A stretch of 6,279 nucleotides of DNA, taken from contig NZ_DASYHS010000159.1 in NCBI RefSeq assembly GCF_035998295.1, positions 1 to 6,279 on the forward strand, read 5' to 3'. Shown here in pieces: positions 1-4,918 of this stretch. The position numbers and the translations under genes are program-made. Source of the stretch: DASYHS01 sp035998295 (GTDB lineage: Bacteria > Pseudomonadota > Alphaproteobacteria > Azospirillales > Azospirillaceae). The number at the start of each line of letters is the position of its first letter. Position 1 is the stretch's first letter. A model generated the notes under the pieces. The model did not search any database. It saw only the letters and a program-made list of their open reading frames with translations, and was not told the origin of the DNA.

Positions 1-141
1 AAGACGCGCTCGGGCAAGATCATGCGCCGCATCCTGCGCAAGATCGCCGCCAACGAGCACGAAGCTCTCGGCGACACCTCGACGCTGGCCGATCCCGCCG
101 TCGTCGGCGATCTCGTCGAGAACCGCATGAACCGCGGCTGA
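1..141 (+). CDS. acs: Acetyl-CoA synthetase (AMP-forming), C-terminal fragment
   Basis: This is the last 46 codons of a gene whose 5' part lies outside the window; it reads in frame from base 1 to TGA at 139-141. The fragment opens with KTRSGKIMRRILRKIA, the signature of the mobile C-terminal domain of Acs. It continues with the family's typical tail, LGDTSTLADPAVV, and ends in LVENRMNRG. Acs activates acetate to acetyl-AMP and then acetyl-CoA in the cytoplasm. The lysine in SGK (residue 6 of the fragment, bases 16-18) corresponds to the adenylation-step lysine (K609 in Salmonella Acs). In other bacteria that lysine is acetylated by Pat-type enzymes and restored by CobB. The tail looks intact and a strong hairpin follows it. 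Propionyl-CoA synthetase has a related C-terminus, but the GDTSTLADP tail favours Acs. Confidence 0.93.
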   Translation, partial: KTRSGKIMRRILRKIAANEHEALGDTSTLADPAVVGDLVENRMNRG

Positions 142-160
142 AGCGGTCCCTGCGGGAGGA

Positions 161-184
161 GCCCGGCCCCGGGCGGGGCCGGGC
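161..184 (+). terminator. GC-rich hairpin after acs, probable terminator
   Basis: A perfect 10-bp stem (GCCCGGCCCC pairing with GGGGCCGGGC) encloses a 4-base loop, GGGC, beginning 19 bases after the acs stop. A second small hairpin, CCGCC-TT-GGCGG, follows directly at 185-196. There is no T-run, which is common for terminators in high-GC alphaproteobacteria, so termination could be weak or Rho-assisted. The stem could also protect the 3' end of the mRNA. Confidence 0.6.
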
Positions 185-253
185 CCGCCTTGGCGGTCCG
201 GCCACCGGCGGATGCATCTTCCGCGATGGTGGCGGCGTCATCTCCACAGGTTG

Positions 254-262
254 TGATATGCT
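254..262 (+). promoter_or_regulatory. Possible extended -10 element for the nitroreductase gene
   Basis: TGATATGCT fits an extended -10 (TG, one base, then TATGCT, 4 of 6 matches to TATAAT) in one of the few AT-containing patches between acs and the next gene. A start site near 269 would leave a leader of about 33 bases with a GGAAAG ribosome-binding site. No convincing -35 box is seen 16-18 bases upstream, so this is tentative. Confidence 0.3.
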
Positions 263-301
263 TCCGGCCGATCGGTCCCCTCCAACGTGGAAAGACCCGA
301 G

Positions 302-874
302 ATGGACGCCTTGGAAGCCCTCTGCACCCGGACCAGCATCGGTGCCCTCGTGGAGCCCGGACCGACCGATGCCCAGCTCGACGCGATCCTGAGGGCCGCC
401 TCGCGGGCGCCGGATCACGGGCGGATGCGGCCCTGGCGCTTCCTGCTGATCCGGGGCGAGGCGCGGGAGCGGTTCGGCGAGGTGCTGGCCGAGGCGCTGC
501 GCCGCGCCGACTCTTCGGCCACCGATGCGCTTCTGGAGCGCGAGCGGCGCAAGCCGTTGCGCGCCCCCGCCATCCTGGTCGTGGCCGTGACGCCGCAGCC
601 GCGCCCCGGAGTTCCGGAGATCGAACAGATCCTGGCCGGCGGTGCTGCGGCGCAGAACGTCCTTCTGGCCGCCCACGCCCAGGGTCTCGGCACCATGTGG
701 CGTACGGGGGAGCGGGCGTACGACGACCACGTGAAGCAGGCGCTGGGCCTGCCGACGACGGCCGCGATCATAGGCTTCATCTATCTCGGCACGCCGGCCC
801 CGGATACCCGGCCCAAGCCCGTCGAGCCGCCCGCCGCCGCCATCGAGTGGACCGGCGCGCCCGCGGGACCGTAG
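302..874 (+). CDS. Nitroreductase family protein, YdjA type
   Basis: A 190-residue cytoplasmic flavoprotein of the nitroreductase superfamily, closest in pattern to E. coli YdjA. Family members bind FMN and use NAD(P)H to reduce nitro groups or quinone-like compounds; the physiological substrate of the YdjA branch is unclear. The N-terminal MDALEALCTRTS supplies the conserved Arg and Ser near FMN. APDHGRMRPWRF (residues 36-47) is the second FMN-contact segment. GGAAAQNVLLAAHAQGLGTMWRTG (113-136) is the conserved helix and turn, shown here in two halves: GGAAAQNVLL and GLGTMWRTG. GFIYLGTP (158-165) ends the core. Length matches the family (about 183-190). ATG at 302 is chosen because GGAAAG lies seven bases upstream and homologues begin MDALE. 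An in-frame GTG at 287 would add five residues but would absorb that binding site. The AraC-type gene starts four bases after the stop, so the two are probably co-transcribed. The last 15 residues, rich in Ala and Pro, are not diagnostic. Confidence 0.9.
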   Translation: MDALEALCTRTSIGALVEPGPTDAQLDAILRAASRAPDHGRMRPWRFLLIRGEARERFGEVLAEALRRADSSATDALLERERRKPLRAPAILVVAVTPQPRPGVPEIEQILAGGAAAQNVLLAAHAQGLGTMWRTGERAYDDHVKQALGLPTTAAIIGFIYLGTPAPDTRPKPVEPPAAAIEWTGAPAGP

Positions 875-878
875 TGCC

Positions 879-1766
879 ATGGCGGCCCGACTCGACGCCC
901 GGGGCCTGGAGGCGTTCCGGCGGACGCTTTCGGGCCTCGGTCCGAGTACCGGTTCCGGCGGCGCCGGCCCCGCGCTGACGACCTTCTTCGCCCGGCGGCA
1001 GGAACGGGTGGCGGCATTCGTCATGCCGTCGGCAGCCCTGGTGGTGCCGGTGGAGGGGGAGAAGCAACTCCATGTCGGCGGTGCGGTGCATCGGTTCCGG
1101 CCGGGCGAGCTGCTGGTCCTGCGGGCGGGCTGGCGCGGCGACGTCGTCAACGAACCCGATGCCGAGGCCGGCTGCTACCGCGCGCTCCTGTTGACCTTTC
1201 CGTCCGAGCTGGTGCTGCGGGCCCGCAGGGCGCACCCGAACCGGCCCGCCTGCGAACTCAGGGGTGGGTATTTCGCCCGTCTGGCCCTGACCGACGTGCT
1301 CGCCTCCACGCTCCTCCACGTCGCCGCCGGCATTGCCGGGGGCGCCGGGCTGCCCGGCCACGTGGTCGAGCATCGGGTGATGGAGGTGTTGCTGCTGCTG
1401 GCCGACGGCGGTGTCCTGCCGCTCGCCCCTGCCGCGCAGGGCGACAGCGCGGCGGATGCCGTCCGTATGGCGGTCGGCGCCAAACCGGACCATCCCTGGA
1501 CCGCGGCGCTGCTGGCGCGCGATCTGGGGACGAGCGAGGCGACGCTGCGTCGCCGTCTGGCGCGGGAAGGGACGTCGCTGCGCGTCCTGCTTCAGCAGGA
1601 GCGGATGGCGGCGGCCGAGTCGTTGCTGAAACGGGAGCGGGTCAGCGTGAGCGAGGCGGCGGCCGCGTGCGGCTATGCCTCGCGGGCCCGGTTCGCCAAG
1701 CGCTTCCAGGCGGTCCGCGGCGTCACCCCGTCGGCCCTGGCCGCCACGCTCCCCGGCGGCGATTGA
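879..1766 (+). CDS. AraC-family transcriptional regulator
   Basis: A 295-residue DNA-binding regulator with the usual two-part layout. Residues about 30-170 form a small-barrel sensor-like region (for example ALVVPVEGEKQLHVGG and HRFRPGELLVLRAG) that probably binds an effector or dimerises; it has no recognisable ligand signature. Residues about 190-290 are the AraC/XylS DNA-binding domain. The first helix-turn-helix is in HPWTAALLARDLGTSEATL (205-223), followed by RRRLAREGTSL. The second is in VSVSEAAAACGYASRARFA (256-274), followed by the family motif FQAVRGVTPSAL. The arrangement resembles the GadX/AdiY-like branch. ATG at 879 is four bases past the nitroreductase stop; only a weak GGGA precedes it, consistent with translational coupling. 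The effector is unknown. By position the regulator could control its own operon, the PEBP gene downstream, or both; a 22-base-spaced direct repeat begins at its stop codon. Confidence 0.92.
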   Translation: MAARLDARGLEAFRRTLSGLGPSTGSGGAGPALTTFFARRQERVAAFVMPSAALVVPVEGEKQLHVGGAVHRFRPGELLVLRAGWRGDVVNEPDAEAGCYRALLLTFPSELVLRARRAHPNRPACELRGGYFARLALTDVLASTLLHVAAGIAGGAGLPGHVVEHRVMEVLLLLADGGVLPLAPAAQGDSAADAVRMAVGAKPDHPWTAALLARDLGTSEATLRRRLAREGTSLRVLLQQERMAAAESLLKRERVSVSEAAAACGYASRARFAKRFQAVRGVTPSALAATLPGGD

Positions 1767-1795
1767 TCGGATCTGCTGCCGTCGGTGATCGGATC
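1764..1795 (+). repeat. Direct repeat TGATCGGATC, 22-base spacing
   Basis: TGATCGGATC occurs at 1764-1773 and again at 1786-1795. The first copy starts with the TGA stop codon of the AraC-type gene. The start-to-start distance is 22 bases, about two helical turns, which is the geometry of half-sites bound by AraC-family proteins. The repeat itself is directly visible; its use as an operator for the PEBP gene is inference. Confidence 0.5.
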
Positions 1796-1829
1796 GGTGC
1801 ACCGGACGGTCGGGCGATCGGCGATGCTG

Positions 1830-1852
1830 CGGTGCAGGGAAACGGCGCACCG
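1830..1852. repeat. Inverted repeat CGGTGC / GCACCG upstream of the PEBP gene
   Basis: CGGTGC at 1830-1835 pairs with GCACCG at 1847-1852 across 11 bases. The same six-base word makes a perfect 10-base palindrome, CGGTGCACCG, at 1795-1804. The region may be an operator or a small leader hairpin 37 bases ahead of the PEBP start. No function can be assigned. Confidence 0.35.
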
Positions 1853-1889
1853 CCACATCCCAACCCGACGGCATCGGAGACGGTCAACG

Positions 1890-2615
1890 ATGGCACACAG
1901 TAAACGGCACCGCCTGCCCGGCATCGCCGCGGCATCCGCATCCCTCCTCCTGCTGACGGCTCTCCTGCCCGCGACGGGCATGGCGGCCGAACGGGAGGCT
2001 GGACGGATGGACGTCACCCTCGAAGGGCTGTCTCCGGACGGCCGTCTGCCCGACGCCGCCGCCTATTGCGGCCCGGGAGGCTACGGGCCGAACGTCAGCC
2101 CCGGTCTCTCCTGGTCCCCCGGCCCGGCCGGCACCCGCTCCTATGCGGTGCTGATGGTCGATCCCGACGTGCCCATGGACCTGTCGAACGTCAACAATCC
2201 CGACGTCGAGATTCCGGAAGATGCGCCACGGCAGACCTTCGTACACTGGGTCCTCGTCGACGTGGCGCCGACGACGACCGCCCTGCCGGCCGGTGCGGAT
2301 AGCGAGGGGGTGACGCCGCGGGGCAAGCCTTTCGGGCCGACCGCCAACGGCGTTCGCGGCGTCAACGACTATGCCCGATTCTTCAACGCCGACCCCGACA
2401 CCGCCGGCTCCTACGGCGGCTATGACGGCCCTTGCCCGCCGACGAACGATGCCCGGATGCACGGCTACGCGGTCCGCGTCCATGCGCTCGACGTGCCGAC
2501 GCTGGGCCTTTCGGGTCCTTTCGACGGGCGCGACGTCGAGAAAGCGATGGAGGGCCGGGTCCTCGCCACGGGCGAGGCGGTGGGGACCTACACGCTCAAC
2601 CCGGCGCTGAGATGA
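1890..2615 (+). CDS. Exported PEBP / YbhB-YbcL family protein
   Basis: A 241-residue phosphatidylethanolamine-binding-protein (Raf kinase inhibitor-like) family member; its role in bacteria is poorly defined. Residues 1-33 form a signal peptide: a basic start (SKRHR), a hydrophobic core around ASASLLLLTALL, and a likely cleavage after GMAA, so the product should be periplasmic. PEBP landmarks are VDPDVP (90-95, anion-site Asp/Pro), FVHWVLVDV (117-125, with His119), LPAG (132-135), GPT..GVRGVND (149-160), YGGYDGPCPP (175-184) and MHGYAVRVHALD (190-201, with His191). The stretch between DPDVP and FVHW (about 96-116) is longer than in short YbhB proteins. Only two Cys are seen in the mature part (60 and 182), so a disulfide is possible. 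ATG at 1890 is preferred because GGAGA sits nine bases upstream and it yields a clean signal peptide; an upstream in-frame GTG at 1785 gives an Arg-rich extension with no good binding site. The gene is separated from araC by 123 bases and probably has its own promoter. Confidence 0.88.
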   Translation: MAHSKRHRLPGIAAASASLLLLTALLPATGMAAEREAGRMDVTLEGLSPDGRLPDAAAYCGPGGYGPNVSPGLSWSPGPAGTRSYAVLMVDPDVPMDLSNVNNPDVEIPEDAPRQTFVHWVLVDVAPTTTALPAGADSEGVTPRGKPFGPTANGVRGVNDYARFFNADPDTAGSYGGYDGPCPPTNDARMHGYAVRVHALDVPTLGLSGPFDGRDVEKAMEGRVLATGEAVGTYTLNPALR

Positions 2616-2642
2616 AGAACCCCCGCACGCAATCCCGCCCGG

Positions 2643-2658
2643 CCCACACGTCCGTGGG
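2643..2658. terminator. Small hairpin between convergent genes, possible terminator
   Basis: CCCAC and GTGGG form a 5-bp stem with a six-base loop in the 82-base gap between the PEBP gene and the minus-strand gene that converges on it. On the plus strand it is followed by TT only. The stem is short, so any terminator role is weakly supported. A 10-base palindrome, GACCCGGGTC (2690-2699), overlaps the stop codon of the opposing gene. Confidence 0.25.
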
Positions 2659-2697
2659 TTGAGATGACCGCCGGCGAGGAGCGGCCTCCGACCCGGG

Positions 2698-3270
2698 TCA
2701 TTCCAGGGGCGCGGCCAGGGTCCCGGTTCCGGGCAGGGTGTCGAAGCCGTCCGGGAACAGCTGCTTGGCGATGTCCGCGACCAGGAAACGGAAGCCCGCC
2801 TGGCCGGGGGCGATGCTGCCGAGCATGCGGTCGGTCGCGGTGCTCAGCGCAGTCTCGCCGGCGCAGAACGCCGCGGCGACCTGGGTAGCCGCCATCAGGT
2901 CGTCGGCCGGCGCCGGCGGCTCCGTTTCGGGATGCGGTCGCGTGCAGAGGGTCTCCGGCGCCACCGCATCGCCCTCGCCGTGAAACACGACGTGCATCCG
3001 GTACGACGTGTCGGCATCGTGGCCGGGATGGCGCGTGAAGTTGGCCTGGGCATCGACCAGCCGGTCCGGCAGTGCCTCGGCCACGGCGAGAGCGAAGCGT
3101 TTCGGCTCGACGCCCGGAAGCCCGCCGACCACGACCAGGTCGAAGCCGGCCTCCGGCGCCGCCGGCTTCACCTCGGCGACCGGCTGGGCTGCCGCGCAGG
3201 TCGCCGCAACCGCGGCGGCCACTCCGACGAGAACCGACCCGGTCGCCCTTATGCGGCGGATCGCCGTCAT
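2698..3270 (-). CDS. Exported protein of unknown function
   Basis: A 190-residue protein that I do not recognise. It begins MTAIRRIRATG followed by a hydrophobic segment (SVLVGVAAAVAAT, residues 12-24) and AAAQ, which makes a signal peptide cleaved near residue 28. Cys25 follows AAT, a poor lipobox, so a soluble periplasmic protein is more likely than a lipoprotein. The mature part shows FDLVVVGGLPG (43-53), a region YRMHVVFHGEG (90-100), and two Cys (109 in ETLC and 136 in AAFCAGETALS) that could form a disulfide. The C-terminal part, RFLVADIAKQLFPDGFD, looks like an amphipathic helix. The start at 3270 is supported by AAGGAG six bases upstream (3277-3282) and by the signal peptide; reading further upstream to 3375 adds an implausible Arg-rich stretch. 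It is divergent from benE with 117 bases between and convergent with the PEBP gene. Codon bias and composition match the neighbours, so I treat it as a real gene with no assigned function. Confidence 0.8.
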   Translation of the reverse strand: MTAIRRIRATGSVLVGVAAAVAATCAAAQPVAEVKPAAPEAGFDLVVVGGLPGVEPKRFALAVAEALPDRLVDAQANFTRHPGHDADTSYRMHVVFHGEGDAVAPETLCTRPHPETEPPAPADDLMAATQVAAAFCAGETALSTATDRMLGSIAPGQAGFRFLVADIAKQLFPDGFDTLPGTGTLAAPLE

Positions 3271-3387
3271 GCTCCGCTCCTTCCGTCCACGATTTCTCGA
3301 ACAACGGCGCCGACCGCGAGGGAGTTCCCGGCCGTTGCGCGAGCGCGGTTGCAAACAGTGCCGGAGGAGTGGCAATAAGGCCGCAGA

Positions 3388-4620
3388 ATGACCGTCGATG
3401 CACGAAACCTGTCGGCCGCGGCATCGGCGGTCGAAGCCCGACCGCGCGGCTCCATCCTGGCCGACGCGTCCGCCTCCGCCATCTCGGCCGGCGTGATCGG
3501 CGTGGTGGTCGGCTTCGGCGGCACGATCGCGCTGGTGGTCGAGGCTGCCCAGGCCGCCGGCGCTTCGCCGGCCGAACTGTCCTCCTGGATCGCGGCGCTA
3601 TGCCTCGGCATCGGCCTGACCTCCTTCTGGCTGAGCTGGCGATGGCGCCAGCCGATCGTCACGGCCTGGTCGACCCCCGGCGCGGCGCTGATCGCAGCGA
3701 GCACCCTCCCCGGCGGCTTCGCCGAGGCGACGGGCGCGTTCCTCGTCTCCGGTGCCTTGCTGCTGATCGCGGGCGCGGTCGGCCCGCTCGGACGTCTGGT
3801 CCGGCGCATCCCGGCGGCGATCGCGGCCGGGATGCTGGCGGGCGTCCTGCTGCGTTTCGGAATCGGGCTGTTCGCCACGATGGGCGAGGTACCGGCCCTG
3901 GTATTGCCGATCGTGGTGCTGTTCCTGGTGCTGCGGGTCGCTGCGCCGCGCATGGCGATGCCGGTCGTCCTCGTCGCCGGTGTCGCGCTCGCCTGGGGCT
4001 TGGGGGTGGTGGATGCCGGCCGCATCGTGCTGGCCCCGGCGACGCTGACGCCGACCATGCCGGTCTTCGACGCCGCGACGGCGCTCGGCGTCGGCGTGCC
4101 GCTGTTCCTCGTCACCATGGCCTCGCAGAACCTGCCCGGCCTTACGGTTCTGTCGGCTTCGGGCTATTCGCCGCCCGCCCGGCCCCTGCTGGGCGCCACC
4201 GGCATCGCCTCGGTGCTCGGCGCGCCCTTCGGTAGCCACGCGATCAACCTGGCGGCGATCACGGCCGCGATCTGCGCCGGGACGGAAGCACATCCCGATC
4301 CCCGGCGGCGCTACGTCGCCGGGCTCGCATACGGGCTCTGCTACCTGGTGCTGGCCGGGTTCGGCGCCTCTCTCGTCAGCGTCGTCGCGGCGCTGCCGCC
4401 GGCCCTGGTCTCGGCGCTTGCCGGGCTTGCGCTGCTGGGCGCGCTGACGGGGGCGCTCGCCGGCGCGCTGGGCGACGCGGACCGCCGGGACGCGGCGCTG
4501 ATCGCGTTCCTGGTGACGGCGTCCGGACTGTCGGCAGCGGGGATCGGCAGCGCCTTCTGGGGGCTCGCCGCGGGGCTCGCGGTACACACGCTGAGCCGAT
4601 ACCTTCCGGCCCGCCGGTGA
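3388..4620 (+). CDS. benE: Benzoate/proton symporter, BenE family
   Basis: A 410-residue inner-membrane protein of the BenE family, whose characterised member imports benzoate with protons. It is hydrophobic almost throughout, with about 12 likely membrane segments, beginning around residues 31-52 and ending around 384-402. Family hallmarks are STPGAALIA (96-104), MASQNLPG (244-251), and the segment from APFGSHAINLAA (279-290) through ICAGTEAHPD (295-304) to RRRY. Length is normal for the family (about 390-410). ATG at 3388 has AAGG seven bases upstream (3377-3380); a stronger GGAGGAG at 3363-3369 is too far away to serve this start. No benzoate dioxygenase or catechol-pathway genes are in the window, so the substrate may be another aromatic or small carboxylate. 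Transcription probably starts in the 117-base gap shared with the divergent unknown gene; no clear promoter was found there. Confidence 0.9.
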   Translation: MTVDARNLSAAASAVEARPRGSILADASASAISAGVIGVVVGFGGTIALVVEAAQAAGASPAELSSWIAALCLGIGLTSFWLSWRWRQPIVTAWSTPGAALIAASTLPGGFAEATGAFLVSGALLLIAGAVGPLGRLVRRIPAAIAAGMLAGVLLRFGIGLFATMGEVPALVLPIVVLFLVLRVAAPRMAMPVVLVAGVALAWGLGVVDAGRIVLAPATLTPTMPVFDAATALGVGVPLFLVTMASQNLPGLTVLSASGYSPPARPLLGATGIASVLGAPFGSHAINLAAITAAICAGTEAHPDPRRRYVAGLAYGLCYLVLAGFGASLVSVVAALPPALVSALAGLALLGALTGALAGALGDADRRDAALIAFLVTASGLSAAGIGSAFWGLAAGLAVHTLSRYLPARR

Positions 4621-4630
4621 GCCGGCCGGA
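4605..4630. terminator. Hairpin overlapping the benE stop, possible bidirectional terminator
   Basis: TCCGGCC (4605-4611) pairs with GGCCGGA (4624-4630) around a 12-base loop, itself containing CCGG-TGAG-CCGG. It spans the benE stop codon and fills most of the 12-base gap to the convergent gene. No T-run is present. It could limit read-through in both directions, but the call rests on base pairing alone. Confidence 0.3.
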
Positions 4631-4632
4631 GC

Positions 4633-4800
4633 TCAGAAATCGGTGCAGCGGCCGTTGCGTTCCCAGTCCCCGTAGCGCGTCGGTTCGGGACCCGGGGGAC
4701 CACCGATCTCCCCGCCTTTCTGGGGCACGGACTTCGGGGTGAGGGGCTCGGGGGCGGTGCCGCCCGCGGTGCCGGCCGCTTCGTTCTGGTCGTCGCTCAT
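4633..4800 (-). CDS. DUF1674 / SDHAF4-type succinate dehydrogenase assembly factor
   Basis: A 55-residue protein matching the DUF1674 family, whose mitochondrial member SDHAF4 (Sdh8) binds the flavinylated SdhA subunit and helps it join SdhB. A role for the bacterial form in complex II maturation is inferred from that homology. The N-terminal half (about residues 1-28) is variable, rich in Ala, Glu, Pro and Thr and probably disordered. The conserved core is EIGGPPGPEPTRYGDWE (31-47), and the protein ends RNGRCTDF, the family's C-terminal form. ATG at 4800 gives the usual length; the ribosome-binding site there is poor, and extension to 4920 would add about 40 residues unlike the family and consume the whole gap. 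It converges on benE with 12 bases between and is divergent from htpX, 118 bases apart; proximity of DUF1674 and htpX genes is, from memory, frequent in alphaproteobacteria. Confidence 0.88.
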   Translation of the reverse strand: MSDDQNEAAGTAGGTAPEPLTPKSVPQKGGEIGGPPGPEPTRYGDWERNGRCTDF

Positions 4801-4837
4801 GCCCGGGAATATGGCGTGGCCGGCCGCCGCCGCCAAG

Positions 4838-4861
4838 CCTGCCCTTGCAACCCTGCCCTTG
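4838..4861 (+). repeat. Tandem repeat CCTGCCCTTG, 14-base period
   Basis: CCTGCCCTTG occurs at 4838-4847 and 4852-4861, separated by four bases (CAAC). Each copy ends in CTTG, the core of a heat-shock -35 element, and the second copy is the better placed of the two relative to htpX. Confidence 0.5.
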
Positions 4862-4887
4862 ATGGTTCGGCATGGCGCTTCCCATAT
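4856..4887 (+). promoter_or_regulatory. Candidate sigma-32-like promoter of htpX
   Basis: CCCTTGATG (4856-4864) and CCCATAT (4881-4887) resemble the sigma-32 elements CTTGAA and CCCCATNT, with 19 bases between CTTG and CCCAT, slightly longer than the usual spacing. A start near 4895 would leave a leader of about 25 bases carrying GAGGGA. E. coli htpX is a known heat-shock gene, so the match is plausible. A housekeeping reading (TTGATG, 18 bases, CATATC) is also possible but weaker. Confidence 0.4.
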
Positions 4888-4918
4888 CCCGGGCCGGGAT
4901 CGCTTCCGAGGGACCGTC

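Larger units (their letters stand above)
4801..4894. repeat. Interrupted inverted repeat in the SDHAF4/htpX divergent gap
   Basis: GCCCGGGAATATGG (4801-4814) is matched in inverse by CCATATCCCGGGC (4882-4894): 13 paired bases with one unpaired A, across 67 bases. The left arm touches the start codon of the SDHAF4-like gene and the right arm covers the presumed -10 of htpX. It could be a pair of operator sites for one regulator acting on both genes. The repeat is directly visible; the function is inference. Confidence 0.55.

Noticed and set aside
20..1150. 376-codon open frame on the minus strand over acs, nitroreductase and araC
   Set aside because: It covers three well-supported plus-strand genes and an intergenic hairpin; its composition is that of a wrong-frame reading.
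777..1874. 365-codon open frame on the minus strand opposite the AraC-type gene
   Set aside because: Arg/Gln/Gly-rich translation without recognisable motifs; the plus strand carries a complete AraC DNA-binding domain over the same bases.
1785..1889. Upstream GTG start for the PEBP gene
   Set aside because: It adds an Arg/His-rich stretch that would bury the signal peptide, has no good ribosome-binding site, and covers the repeat-rich presumed regulatory gap.
3190..3270. Lipoprotein signal in the unknown exported protein (Cys25)
   Set aside because: The residues before the Cys are Ala-Ala-Thr, which does not fit the usual lipobox with Gly/Ala/Ser at -1 and Leu/Val at -3; AAAQ just after gives a normal signal peptidase I site.
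3349..3378. TTGCAA, 18 bases, CAATAA as a benE promoter
   Set aside because: The start site would fall about three bases before the ATG and remove the AAGG ribosome-binding site, requiring a leaderless transcript with no other support.
3072..4235. 387-codon plus-strand frame overlapping benE and the unknown gene
   Set aside because: Pro/Arg/Gly-rich translation, no motifs, and out of frame with the clear membrane protein BenE.
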